Assembly (NCBI GenBank): GCA_003166955.1
Contig: PMUI01000078.1
Coordinates: 1-64,000, forward strand
Direction: 5' to 3'
DNA length: 64,000 bases
Source: Acidobacterium sp.
GTDB lineage: Bacteria; Acidobacteriota; Terriglobia; Terriglobales; Acidobacteriaceae
The notes below the pieces were generated by a model. It did not search any database. It was not told the origin of the DNA and saw nothing but the letters and a program-made list of their open reading frames with translations. Below, one piece after another: positions 28,403 through 36,436 of this stretch (within the stretch, counting starts at the first letter, position 1; every line of letters starts with the position of its first letter). The position numbers were made by a program, and so were the translations under genes.

Positions 28403-28921
28403 ATGAATCTTGGGGAAGTTCATGGAGCCCTCGCCCGCCACGGAGAAAAATCGCAGCATGGGAAGGAACCGCCTCCGCTGACACGCGCGCAGATGCGGCG
28501 CCTGGCGGAGTTTCGTTTTCAGCTGAGGAAGTTTCTGCATTTTTCGAGCCTGGCCGCGGACGCGGCGGGGATTCGGGCGCAGCAGTATCAGCTGTTGCAG
28601 TGCGTGTGGGGGATGCCGGAGGAGCTGGATCCGACGATTGCCAACGTGGCGGCGCGGATGCTGCTCAAGCACAACAGCGCTGTGGAGCTGGTGGATCGGA
28701 CCATTGAGCAGGGGCTGCTGCGACGGTCTCCTGACCCGACGGATCACAGGCGGATTTTGCTGCGGATGACGACCCAGGGGGAGCGGCTGCTGGGGTCGCT
28801 GGCGGCGTGGCATCTGCGCGAGCTGGAAGAGACGGGGCCGGAGCTGATTCGGTCTCTGCGGCGGGTGCTGCTGACTCCGCAACAGCCTGCGGAAGCCGTG
28901 AAGGCTGAGAAGCGGCGCTGA
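28403..28921 (+). CDS. MarR-family transcriptional regulator
   Basis: 172 residues. The winged-helix core lies at about 55-135: AGIRAQQYQLLQCVWG, ARMLLKHNSAVELVDRTIEQGLLRRSPDPTDHRRILLRMTTQGERLL; the DxRxxxLxLT pattern marks the wing. The N-terminal 35 residues are extra. A set of ATCGT half-sites just upstream is the likely autoregulatory target. It converges on a small membrane-protein gene. Ligand and other targets are unknown. Confidence 0.88.
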   Translation: MNLGEVHGALARHGEKSQHGKEPPPLTRAQMRRLAEFRFQLRKFLHFSSLAADAAGIRAQQYQLLQCVWGMPEELDPTIANVAARMLLKHNSAVELVDRTIEQGLLRRSPDPTDHRRILLRMTTQGERLLGSLAAWHLRELEETGPELIRSLRRVLLTPQQPAEAVKAEKRR

Positions 28922-28927
28922 ACCAGA

Positions 28928-29332
28928 TCAGGCGGCGCCGGTCGCGCGCTTATCGTCGGTGTCTTCGGCTTCGCCGAAGGCTTCCTGTGTGATCTCAAGG
29001 ATGCCGCGGAAGACGACGGCCGAGAGCAGCGCCAGGGCCAGGGTCATGGAGGCGGAGGAGAAGGCGCGCAGGCTGGGGAAGGGCGCTTCGTGGAGCAGTT
29101 GATTGCCGATGAAGGCGACGGAGAACTGCGCGATTCCGGCGACCAGGGGAAAACGGAAGGCGAGCACAGCTAAAGGCAGCACGGAGCCGGCAACAAGGAG
29201 AAGCACCTGCTGTTCCAGGCTCGGCGGCCAGACGCGGGTGTGGAGCAGCACGGGTCCGTAGAGGTCCGCCAGCAGCAGGCCGAGGGCGAAATTGACGCCG
29301 GCGAGGATATTTTGTAACAGACGAACGCTCAT
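28928..29332 (-). CDS. Small integral membrane protein, function unknown
   Basis: 134 residues with about four predicted membrane helices (LLQNILAGVNFALGLLLADL; QQVLLLVAGSVLPLAVLAF; LVAGIAQFSVAFIGNQLL; MTLALALLSAVVFRGILEI) and an acidic tail (EAFGEAEDTDDK). No family is recognised. A 15-bp near-palindrome (TTCCGTGCCACGGAA, 29339-29353) sits just upstream of its start and could be an operator. It converges with the MarR gene, 6 bp between stops. Confidence 0.7.
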   Translation of the reverse strand: MSVRLLQNILAGVNFALGLLLADLYGPVLLHTRVWPPSLEQQVLLLVAGSVLPLAVLAFRFPLVAGIAQFSVAFIGNQLLHEAPFPSLRAFSSASMTLALALLSAVVFRGILEITQEAFGEAEDTDDKRATGAA

Positions 29333-29607
29333 TTTCGGTTCCGTGCCACGGAAACGAGTGGACCAGCAGTAACCAGGGCCTTTTGACTGCGCCGCGTGAG
29401 GGATTTCCAGCAGAGACGGCGGGGAGCCGCTGCAACCCGGGGGTCATGATGCGCCGCAGGCGGCGTGCATTTCTACACTTCGGGAGCCTGGTGGACTCCA
29501 ACCAAAGTTGTAGACACAAGGGTGGAGAAAAAAAGCAGTCTTTCACCCGAAGACGCGCGGGGCGGGATTTCCTATTCTGTACATGCAAATCGTAATTACC
29601 TCCTGTG

Positions 29608-29647
29608 AATCCCCGGCGCCCCCGATGCGACCGGGGATTTTTTTTTG
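29608..29647 (+). terminator. Intrinsic terminator-like hairpin with no obvious upstream gene
   Basis: AATCCCCGG (29608-29616) pairs perfectly with CCGGGGATT (29631-29639), followed by about ten T residues. Read on plus, the nearest protein gene ends 690 bp upstream with a minus gene in between. So either it ends an unannotated plus-strand RNA or it blocks transcription toward the MFS gene. Confidence 0.6.
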
Positions 29648-29664
29648 CCTGCTTGCAAACTCTC

Positions 29665-29820
29665 GCCACAGAGGACACAGAGGGCACGGAGTGGCGCATT
29701 TTTTGGCGGAAGGCGGGGTGGTGCGACCGGGACTACGGTTGCAGCCGCGCTTAGCCGCCTGCACTTCACCTTTTTCGCGCTGGATCCGCCTGGCCCCGCA
29801 CTCTGTGCTCTCTGTGGTGG
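29665..29820. repeat. Inverted-repeat unit of CACAGAG words
   Basis: Left arm GCCACAGAGGACACAGAGGG (from 29665) and right arm ending CTCTGTGCTCTCTGTGG (to about 29818) are imperfect inverted copies enclosing about 105 bp. Length (156 bp) and word usage resemble the unit at 13816-13967. CACAGAG-type repeats are common between genes in several environmental phyla (general knowledge). Confidence 0.55.
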
Positions 29821-29826
29821 GTTCGT

Positions 29827-31161
29827 TTAGTTGGCGGCTTGTTCCTGGACCGGCTGCGGAACGGGCGCGATGATGCCGAGCTGCTCGTAGACGGGGCGCA
29901 TCTCGCGGCGAATGGCGGGGAGCCTCGACCAGAACCACAGGCCGCCTGCGATGCAGCAGGATCCGGTGAACATGACGGTGCGGGGCGCGCCGATCCAGTG
30001 CGCAAGCGATCCGGCGAGAAGGCTGCCGAACGGCGCCATGCCCATGAAAGCGGCGGTGTAGTAGCTCATGACGCGCCCGCGTTTGTCTTCGGGGGAGAGG
30101 GTTTGGATGATGGTGTTGCTGGCGGTCATGCCCTGGAGCATGCCGAATCCGACCAGCAGCATGAGGATGAGCGAGAGCCAGACCCAGTGCGAGAGGCCGA
30201 AGAGGAAAAGGCCGATACCGAAGGCGACCGCGGCGATGGGGATCATTTTGGTGAGGCCGCGGACGGAGCGGCGCATCACGAGGGAGAAGGCGGAGACGAG
30301 CGCGCCCGCGCCTGCCGCGCCCATGAGGAAGCCGAGGGTGTGCGGGCCGCCGTGGAGGACGCGCGCGGCGAAGACCGGCATGAGCACCATGTAGGGCATG
30401 CCCATGAGGCTGATAAGCGCGAAGAGGATGAGGATGTCGCGGATGGGGGTGAAGCTCGCGACATAGTCCCAGCCTTCGCGCATCTGCTGGAACATGGAGG
30501 TCGTGGCGCGGCGCAGGACGGTGGCGGGCACGCGCATCATGAACAGCGACGCGATGACGGCGATGTAGCTGATGCCATCGATGAGGAAGCACCAGCCTTC
30601 GCTCGAGACGGCGATGACCATGCCGGCGAGCGAAGGGCCGACCAGGCGAGCGACGTTGACCATCGAGGAATTGATCGCGATGGCGTTGGAGAGGTCGGCG
30701 CGGTCCTCCACCATCTCCATCATGAAGGCCTGGCGACCGGGCATGTCGAAGGCGTTAATGAGGCCCTGGAACGAGCTGAGGATGAGGATTTCGGCGATGT
30801 TGATGCGATGCGTGAGGGTGAGGACGGCGAGGAGCAAAGACTGGATCATGGCCAGGGTTTGCGTCCAGATGAGGACGCGGCGGCGGTCGGAACGGTCGAC
30901 GATGACGCCGGCGAGCGGGGCGAGAAGGAAGGTGGGGATCTGTCCGGCGAAGCTGACGGTGCCGAGGAGCAGCGAGGAACCGGTGAGGCGGTAGACGAGC
31001 CAGGCCGTGGCGATGCGCGTCATCCAGGTGCCGACCAGCGAGATGGTCTGGCCGCCGAAGAAGAGGCGGAAATTGCGATGACGCAGTGCGCGCCAGGCGT
31101 GGGAGAAGTCGCGCGCGGCGGCTCGGGAGTCATCGGCGGGATGCGGGTTTGGATCAGCCAT
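29827..31161 (-). CDS. MFS transporter, EntS-like
   Basis: 444 residues from the ATG at 31161 (MADPNPHPADDSR); an upstream ATG at 31251 gives an unlikely leader. Twelve membrane helices are apparent. Family motifs: LRHRNFRLFFGGQTISLVGTWM at the start, the loop-2/3 motif GVIVDRSDRRRVLIWTQ, and SPEDKRGRVMSYYTAAFMGMAPFGSL. This matches the DUF894/enterobactin-exporter-like group, which exports siderophores or drugs; the substrate here is unknown. A dienelactone hydrolase gene ends 97 bp upstream on the same strand. Confidence 0.88.
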   Translation of the reverse strand: MADPNPHPADDSRAAARDFSHAWRALRHRNFRLFFGGQTISLVGTWMTRIATAWLVYRLTGSSLLLGTVSFAGQIPTFLLAPLAGVIVDRSDRRRVLIWTQTLAMIQSLLLAVLTLTHRINIAEILILSSFQGLINAFDMPGRQAFMMEMVEDRADLSNAIAINSSMVNVARLVGPSLAGMVIAVSSEGWCFLIDGISYIAVIASLFMMRVPATVLRRATTSMFQQMREGWDYVASFTPIRDILILFALISLMGMPYMVLMPVFAARVLHGGPHTLGFLMGAAGAGALVSAFSLVMRRSVRGLTKMIPIAAVAFGIGLFLFGLSHWVWLSLILMLLVGFGMLQGMTASNTIIQTLSPEDKRGRVMSYYTAAFMGMAPFGSLLAGSLAHWIGAPRTVMFTGSCCIAGGLWFWSRLPAIRREMRPVYEQLGIIAPVPQPVQEQAAN

Positions 31162-31213
31162 GCTTTTCTGGTTTGAGTACGACGGAACGAAGAGCAGGTC
31201 CCTCCGCTGCGCA

Positions 31214-31231
31214 GGCTCGCCTTGGCGAGCC
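31214..31231. repeat. Short palindrome GGCTCGCC-TT-GGCGAGCC
   Basis: Perfect 8-bp inverted repeat with a 2-nt centre, between the MFS gene start and the hydrolase gene stop. It lacks a T tract on either side and is followed by the word GGATGACAAGGATCAT, seen near other repeats. It may be a repetitive extragenic palindrome. Confidence 0.4.
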
Positions 31232-31257
31232 CGCTCCGGTACGGATGACAAGGATCA

Positions 31258-31938
31258 TCATGCGGCGAGGTGCTGCTTCAGGAATTCGAGGGAGCGCTCG
31301 CGGGCGAGCTTCGCGGCTGCAGGGTTGTAGCTGGCGCGGTCGCTGGTGTTGAAGCCGTGGCCTGCGCCTTCGTACCAGAAGATGGGAACGTCGGGATGAG
31401 TGGCAGCGACTTTGGCGTCGATTTGATCTTTGGGGATGTGATGATCGTCGAGGCCGAAGTGGAGCATGACGGGGGCCTTCGGTTTTTCGGCCGCGAAGGT
31501 GGGGATTTGCGAGCCGTAGTAGCCGACGGCGACGTCGGGGTTGAGGCGGGTGGCGGCGAGCCAGGCCATGGAGCCGCCGAGGCAGTAGCCGATGATGCCG
31601 ACTTTCTTGCCGGTTTCGTGGCGGGCGTAGTCGAGGGCGGCGGCGGTGTCTTTGAGGCGGTCCGCGGTATCGCCCTGGCGGATGAGCGCCATTCCCTTCT
31701 GCATGCCTTCGGGGGTGTAGGCGAGTTCGACGCTGCGCTCGACGCGGTCAAAGAGCGCGGGAGCGACGGCGAGGAAGCCGTCTTTCGCGAAGTCGTCGGC
31801 GACGGAGCGGATGTGACTATTGACGCCGAAGGCTTCCTGGAGGACGACGAGTCCGGCGATGGGTTCGCCTGCGGGACGTGCGACGTACGCGTCCAGTTCG
31901 TGGCCATCGGAGGCGCGGAGGTTTACGTGTTCGCCCAT
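31258..31938 (-). CDS. Dienelactone hydrolase family protein
   Basis: 226-residue alpha/beta hydrolase. Triad: Cys119 in GIIGYCLGG, Asp164 or 165 in FGLDDHHIP, His194 in GAGHGF. The Cys nucleophile is the mark of carboxymethylenebutenolidase-like enzymes. The QEAFGVN oxyanion region is present. No aromatic degradation genes lie nearby, so the substrate is open. No signal peptide, so cytoplasmic. Confidence 0.92.
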   Translation of the reverse strand: MGEHVNLRASDGHELDAYVARPAGEPIAGLVVLQEAFGVNSHIRSVADDFAKDGFLAVAPALFDRVERSVELAYTPEGMQKGMALIRQGDTADRLKDTAAALDYARHETGKKVGIIGYCLGGSMAWLAATRLNPDVAVGYYGSQIPTFAAEKPKAPVMLHFGLDDHHIPKDQIDAKVAATHPDVPIFWYEGAGHGFNTSDRASYNPAAAKLARERSLEFLKQHLAA

Positions 31939-31973
31939 GGGGTTCTCCTGTTCAGATGCTGGTGCGGTTGCGG

Positions 31974-33191
31974 CTATTGATTGGGATGCGCGGAGGACGG
32001 GAGAGATTCGGGGCCGGGGTGTGCGTCATCGCGGAGGATAGCCCAGTAGCTGTTGCGCGCGACGACGTGCGCGCCGTAATCCTGGGTGAGCTTGACCTGG
32101 ATGGTGTGGAGGCCAGGGGTGAGGTCGGAGGGATGAAAGCTGAGGATGTAGCGATTGCGCGCGTGGCTGGCGACTTCGACGACGCGGGTCTCGAAGCCCT
32201 TCTCGCGGGTGAAGGCGTCGTACTCGCCACCGCTGAGCGCGGCCAGGGTCTTGGGCGTGTTGCGGCGCATCGCGTTCACGGTCATGACGAGCGGCGCGAG
32301 GACGTTGAGCTCGGTGCCGCCGCCGTCGGTGTTGCCCTTGCCCCAGTCGATGATTTCCGCTTTGCCCGGTGAGAAGACGAGGCTCAGCACCAGCGTATTA
32401 CTGGTGCCAATGCGCTCGACAAGCTGCGGGATGTTGAAGTGGCGGCTGCCGTGGTCGCGCGATTCGCTGATGAGGAGCAGGACGCGGCGATGGTCGGGGG
32501 ACTGCTGCTCGAGGAGATTGACGGAGTAGCCGACGGCGTCGAGGATGGCGGCGCCGCCGTCGCCCGCGGGCATTTGTTTCAGGTCGCGGTTGATGTTGTC
32601 GGTGTCCTGGCTGAAGGGCTCGACCCAGGTGGCGCGGGAATCGAAGGCAACGAGCGCGATGTCGCCGCGGCCGTTGCGGGTGAAGAGTTCGAGGAGCGGG
32701 CCGAGCTTTCCGATTTTGTCGAACTCGAGCGGCGCGTCGCGACCGCGCTCGATGCAGACGACGAGTGAGACGGGCTGGGTGTCGAGGTCGTCGTCGACAT
32801 GGACTTTTTGTTCGACGCCGTTGTCAAAGATGGAGAAGTCCTGGGGCTTGAGGCCGTAGAGGACTTCGCCATTGGATTTTTCGACGAGCGTGGGAACGAT
32901 GACGACGCTGGTGCTGACGCGGAAGGTCGGCATGTTGGCGTTGGGGTCGGGAGGAAAATCCTTCGGCTGGAAGGGTCGGGACTGCGGCGTGGTTGGCGCG
33001 GGCTGATTTTTGGGTTGGGTGGTGGGCTCGCCGGGGAAGGGTTCGGCTTGTTGCTGGGGCTGCTGGTTTTGTGGCGGCTGGGTTGCGGGCTCGCCGGGAA
33101 AAGGCTGCTGCGCAGCGCAGAGGGGCGCGGCGATCGAGAGGAGCAGCAGCGGGCGCAGCGCGGCGATCCGGCGGGGGGGCATTCTTTTCAT
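31974..33191 (-). CDS. VWFA-related secreted protein (acidobacterial type)
   Basis: 405 residues. Signal peptide (RPLLLLSIAAPLCAAQQ) then a Pro/Gln-rich tether with two copies of PFPGEPxTQP. The conserved part starts at VSTSVVIVPTLVEKSNGEVLYGLKPQDFSIFDNGVEQKV and leads into a von Willebrand A fold whose metal site is degraded (VSLVVCIERGRDAP rather than DxSxS). Later: AFDSRATWVEPFSQD, VLLLISESRDHGS, ARNRYILSFHPSD. Such proteins are recurrent in Acidobacteria; their function is unknown, probably surface binding. Confidence 0.85.
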   Translation of the reverse strand: MKRMPPRRIAALRPLLLLSIAAPLCAAQQPFPGEPATQPPQNQQPQQQAEPFPGEPTTQPKNQPAPTTPQSRPFQPKDFPPDPNANMPTFRVSTSVVIVPTLVEKSNGEVLYGLKPQDFSIFDNGVEQKVHVDDDLDTQPVSLVVCIERGRDAPLEFDKIGKLGPLLELFTRNGRGDIALVAFDSRATWVEPFSQDTDNINRDLKQMPAGDGGAAILDAVGYSVNLLEQQSPDHRRVLLLISESRDHGSRHFNIPQLVERIGTSNTLVLSLVFSPGKAEIIDWGKGNTDGGGTELNVLAPLVMTVNAMRRNTPKTLAALSGGEYDAFTREKGFETRVVEVASHARNRYILSFHPSDLTPGLHTIQVKLTQDYGAHVVARNSYWAILRDDAHPGPESLPSSAHPNQ

Positions 33192-33439
33192 TACATCAGA
33201 CAGAGACGGACGAGGGGAGGTTACGGACGACGGCGTGGGCTTCTGATTTCACCGGGGGCAGGAGCGGCGAGGCACGTCCCTTGTCGATTTCTTCCTGCGT
33301 ATAGTTTTTTCTTCCGAGCATTCCTCTGTCTCCGCTTTCGTCCGTGCTCGCTTCTCTCATGTTGATATATAAAAATATGGCAGAGAAAGCAGCCAGGAAC
33401 GCCGGGCAGAGAGGCTCAGGAGGAAAGGAAGCACTCATC

Positions 33440-33835
33440 ATGAAAAAGAGTGGTTCTCCGAGTGTCGAATCTGCCTCTCGACTGATCGACGAGCGAATCC
33501 AGGACCTTGGCGACTGGCGCGGAGAGATGCTTTCCCGCCTTCGCGGTTTAATCAAGCAAGCCGACCCTGCAGTCGTCGAGGAGTGGAAGTGGGAGATACC
33601 TGTGTGGTCCCACGACGGGTTGATCTGCACCGGCGAAACCTATAAGAATGTCGTCAAGTTGACATTCGCCAAAGGCGCCTCGCTGGATGATCCCTCATGT
33701 CTCTTCAATTCCAGCCTCGAGGGCAGAGTGAGGCGTGCCATCGACTTCCGCGAAGGCGCCAAGGTGAATGAGGAGGCTCTCAAAACTCTGATTCGCGCCG
33801 CCGTCGCCCTGAACACGTCCCTGGCCCTGTCCTGA
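33440..33835 (+). CDS. DUF1801 domain protein
   Basis: 131 residues from the ATG at 33440 (AGGAAAGGAAG upstream); an ATG at 33377 is in frame but lacks a ribosome site. YdhG-like pattern: RLRGLIKQADPAVVEEWKWEIPVWSHDGLICTGETYKNVVKLTFAKGASLDDP. The function of the family is unsettled. It is convergent with the arsR operon, which also carries an SRPBCC gene; DUF1801 and such genes often occur together (general knowledge). Confidence 0.85.
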   Translation: MKKSGSPSVESASRLIDERIQDLGDWRGEMLSRLRGLIKQADPAVVEEWKWEIPVWSHDGLICTGETYKNVVKLTFAKGASLDDPSCLFNSSLEGRVRRAIDFREGAKVNEEALKTLIRAAVALNTSLALS

Positions 33836-33866
33836 TCGCCGACGTACACGCTGGTCCGTTTGATTT

Positions 33867-34292
33867 TCATTTCGCTTCTCCCTTGTTTGCGGATTCGTTC
33901 GCAGGAAAGAGGATGCCGATTTTGCGGCTGTCCGGCCGAAGGGCCCACGATGCCACAGCAAGAACACAAATGAGGAGAGGGGCGAGGATGTGAAAGGCGT
34001 AGGCGCCGTAACCGCCGACCGCAGCGCAGGACGCGGCCGCGCCGGTCAAGTCGAAGAAGATGCCGGCGTACGCCCATTCCTTGAGCCGCGGAAAACGCGG
34101 CACGAGGATGGCAATGGCTCCGGCCACCTTCCAAAACCCCAGGATGGTGACAAAGTATGCCGGGTAGTGGAGGATGCGCACAAAGCCATCGACCGAGGCC
34201 TGCGCATGCGCCAGCTGAAAGACGCCACCGCTCCCGATGGGGAACGCTACGAGTATGGTCGTAATCCAATAGGCAATGATTTTTGTTTTCAT
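33867..34292 (-). CDS. DoxX-like membrane protein
   Basis: 141 residues from the ATG at 34292. Four membrane helices: IIAYWITTILVAFPIGSGGVFQL, AYFVTILGFWKVAGAIAILV, YAGIFFDLTGAAASCAAVG, LLICVLAVASWAL. The LHYPAYFVTILGFWKVAGAIAILVPRFPRLKEWAYAG block is typical of the DoxX_2 group. It is third gene of the arsR-SRPBCC-DoxX operon, 2 bp after the SRPBCC stop. Role probably redox- or quinone-linked, not established. Confidence 0.88.
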   Translation of the reverse strand: MKTKIIAYWITTILVAFPIGSGGVFQLAHAQASVDGFVRILHYPAYFVTILGFWKVAGAIAILVPRFPRLKEWAYAGIFFDLTGAAASCAAVGGYGAYAFHILAPLLICVLAVASWALRPDSRKIGILFPANESANKGEAK

Positions 34293-34294
34293 GG

Positions 34295-34732
34295 TCAGTC
34301 CATTCCTCCAAGGACGCGCTCCAGGCCGCCGATGAACTTCTGCCAGCCGTACTTTGCACCCTGATAAGCTGCCTGCTGATCGGGACGAAAGCCGGACTGC
34401 TCCATGCGAAGGTGGGTGCCCCCCTCGACTGGAGTCAGGGTTAAGAGCACCACCCACTGAAGGCCGGACTCGTTGCCGCCAACACCCCAGTTATAGGAGA
34501 GGCGCTTCAGGGGATCGACGACGAGGACCTCGCAGTCGACGATACCGTTCCAGTTGGGCATGGGATCGGCGCGGAACTGGAACTTCCGCCCAACCACCGG
34601 CTCGAAGTCGTTGTTCATCATCCACTGCGCGAGGAGCGGGCTCTCGGTGAGCGCTCGCCACAGCTTTTCCGGCGGGTGCGGGAAGACCCTCTCGACCACC
34701 AGGGTACGGGGACTCTCTGCTGGATTGCTCAT
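34295..34732 (-). CDS. SRPBCC/AHSA1-type protein
   Basis: 145 residues from the ATG at 34732, whose A is also the last base of the arsR stop (TGATG coupling). START-like helix-grip fold: VVERVFPHPPEKLWRALTESPLLAQWMM, FRADPMPNWNGIVDCEVLVVDPLKRLSYNW, GTHLRMEQSGF. The hydrophobic-cavity ligand is unknown. The arsR-SRPBCC-DoxX order is a common bacterial cassette. Confidence 0.9.
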   Translation of the reverse strand: MSNPAESPRTLVVERVFPHPPEKLWRALTESPLLAQWMMNNDFEPVVGRKFQFRADPMPNWNGIVDCEVLVVDPLKRLSYNWGVGGNESGLQWVVLLTLTPVEGGTHLRMEQSGFRPDQQAAYQGAKYGWQKFIGGLERVLGGMD

Positions 34733-35073
34733 CAATCCATCCTCTCCAAAAGGTCTTCTAGGCGGTCAAATCGGTCGCGCCAGAATGCGCCGTAGCGATC
34801 GAGCCAGTCCACCATGGGTGTGAGCGCGTCGGGCTGTGCGCGATAGTGGGTTTCGCGCCCTTCGCGGCGATGCCGAACCAGCTTTGCCCGCTTGAGCACG
34901 GTCAGGTGCTTCGAGACGGCGGGCTGCGACACGCGCGCGTAGCGAGTCAATGCGTGGACGGTCTGTTCGCCCTGCCGGGTCAGCTCCTCGAAAATGGCTC
35001 TGCGGGTCGGGTCGGCGAGGGCGCGGAAGACGTGATTGGCATTGGCTGACTTCACAGACATAACCATAACCAT
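34732..35073 (-). CDS. ArsR-family repressor
   Basis: 113 residues if read from the ATG at 35073. The winged-helix core is VFRALADPTRRAIFEELTRQGEQTVHALTRYARVSQPAVSKHLTVLKRAKLVRHRREGRE. It has no metal-binding ELCVCDL-type Cys pair, so it is of the SdpR-like, non-metal group. Start options are ATG 35073, 35067 or 35061, all inside the operator, and GTG 35055; the last would give a leaderless or nearly leaderless message. It probably autoregulates through the adjacent palindrome. Confidence 0.92.
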   Translation of the reverse strand: MVMVMSVKSANANHVFRALADPTRRAIFEELTRQGEQTVHALTRYARVSQPAVSKHLTVLKRAKLVRHRREGRETHYRAQPDALTPMVDWLDRYGAFWRDRFDRLEDLLERMD

Positions 35074-35090
35074 TCGGTTATGGTTATGTC
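35057..35090. promoter_or_regulatory. Perfect 34-bp palindromic operator with embedded promoter (arsR operon)
   Basis: GACATAACCATAACC (35057-35071), spacer ATTC, then its exact inverse (35076-35090). Each arm holds two ATAACC words. On minus, a perfect -35 TTGACA (35092-35087) and TATGGT (18-bp spacer, 35068-35063) lie within it. A bound ArsR dimer or pair of dimers would cover the whole promoter. Confidence 0.8.
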
Positions 35091-35179
35091 AAGGGGGACG
35101 GATTACGGGCGATCCGGAAATCGATCGCCGCCGACTGCCAGCATTCAACGGAAATACGGCTGACTAAGCCTGACTCTTA

Positions 35180-36436
35180 TTACTGTCGTGGAGGCGCGGT
35201 GGGGCTGAAGGGGGCGTAGGGGTCGCCGCCGGAGCGGGGGTGAGTGCGGCGGGTGTCGATGGCGTCGCGTTCGGCGAAGAAGGCGGGCTTGGGGGCGTAG
35301 TCGTAGTCGAAGGGGAGGGGGCGCTCGGGTTTGCCGTCGGCGCGCGAGGCGTGGGGCAGGCCGTTGAGCCAGGTGTAGCGGTCGGTAATGCCCCAGGTGA
35401 GCGCGACGTTGACGTTGGGCTCGGCGAGGAGCGGGGTGAGGTAGTCGCGGTAGGTGCTGGCTACGCCGGTGTCGCGTTCGGGGACGGAGTCGGGGAGCTT
35501 GCGGTCGTTGACGTCCATCTCGGTGATGAAGACCTGGAGACGCATGGCGGCGAGCTCGCGGACGAAATGGATGAGGCCGGGGCCGGGCGTGTCGCCGGCG
35601 GCGAGATGGCTCTGGACGCCGACCGCGTCGATGGGGACGCCGCGCGCGAGGAGGCGGCGGACGAGCATCATGACCTGGCCGCGCTTATCGATTTGTTCCG
35701 TCGTGTCGAGCTCGATGCCGTAGTCGTTGTAGGTGAGCAGGGCGGTGCGGTCGGCCTGGCGCGCAGTGCGGAAGGCGATCTCAAGGTAGGAGGGGCCGAG
35801 GAGCTCGAGCCACGGAGAGTCGCGGAGACCGTCGGGGCGGCCGCTCTTGAGGTCGATGGCTTCGTTGACGACGTCCCAGGAGTGGAGCTTGCCGGCGTAG
35901 CGGCCGGCGACGGTCTGGATGTGCTGGGTGAGGATTTGCGCGGCGTTGTCTTTGGTGACGGTCGAGGCGAACCAGGCTGGAATGGACTCATGCCAGCAGA
36001 GGTTGTGGCCGCGAACTCTCTGCTCGTGGGAAAGCGCGAAGACGACGATGTCGTCGGCTTTGCGGAAGTCGAACTGATCGGGAGTTGGGCGGAGAGCGGC
36101 CCACTTCATCGCGTTTTCCGGGACCAGGATGTTGGCCTGATCGGCGACGGTGCGGGCGTAGTCGGGCTCGGCGTCGAGCTTGTCGGGATTGACGGCGCAG
36201 CCGACCAGCAGACCGCGCGCGGCGGCGTGGGCGCGGAGAGAACGCGGGCCGGCGACATCGTTGAGAGTGGGAGCGGTTGCGCGGGCGCCTGGACCGCCTT
36301 TGGGGCCGGCTTTGGGCTGGCCGCACCCGAGAGGCAGGAGGGAGGAGAGGCCGGTGGCGGTGGCCGCTGCGGCGGCGCTGGTGAGGAACTCGCGTCTGGT
36401 TTTTTGGTTGGGCTGGTTCGGATCCCTTTCTGACAT
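35180..36436 (-). CDS. GH10 endo-1,4-beta-xylanase, Tat-exported
   Basis: 418 residues from the ATG at 36436. Tat signal TRREFLTSAAAAA, with a possible lipobox at LLPLGCG (Cys38). The GH10 barrel contains VPENAMKWAALRP, GHNLCWHESIPAWF, acid/base Glu192 (WDVVNEAID) and nucleophile Glu306 (FITEMDVN), and ends TWGITDRYTWL. All catalytic residues are present, so active hydrolysis of xylan is expected. Start codon shares a base with the stop of the small gene upstream (TAATG). Confidence 0.93.
   Translation of the reverse strand: MSERDPNQPNQKTRREFLTSAAAAATATGLSSLLPLGCGQPKAGPKGGPGARATAPTLNDVAGPRSLRAHAAARGLLVGCAVNPDKLDAEPDYARTVADQANILVPENAMKWAALRPTPDQFDFRKADDIVVFALSHEQRVRGHNLCWHESIPAWFASTVTKDNAAQILTQHIQTVAGRYAGKLHSWDVVNEAIDLKSGRPDGLRDSPWLELLGPSYLEIAFRTARQADRTALLTYNDYGIELDTTEQIDKRGQVMMLVRRLLARGVPIDAVGVQSHLAAGDTPGPGLIHFVRELAAMRLQVFITEMDVNDRKLPDSVPERDTGVASTYRDYLTPLLAEPNVNVALTWGITDRYTWLNGLPHASRADGKPERPLPFDYDYAPKPAFFAERDAIDTRRTHPRSGGDPYAPFSPTAPPRQ

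Larger units (their letters stand above)
29333..29826. other. 494-bp intergenic region with hairpin and repeats
   Basis: Contains the palindrome at 29339-29353, a terminator-like hairpin at 29608-29647 and an inverted-repeat unit at 29665-29820. No open frame with a plausible start is supported. The promoter of the membrane protein at 28928-29332 (minus) should be at the left end. Confidence 0.6.

Noticed and set aside
29543-30592. 349-codon minus-strand frame rich in His/Arg/Pro in the MFS region
   Set aside because: Overlaps the MFS transporter in another frame on the same strand; the transporter has clear family motifs.
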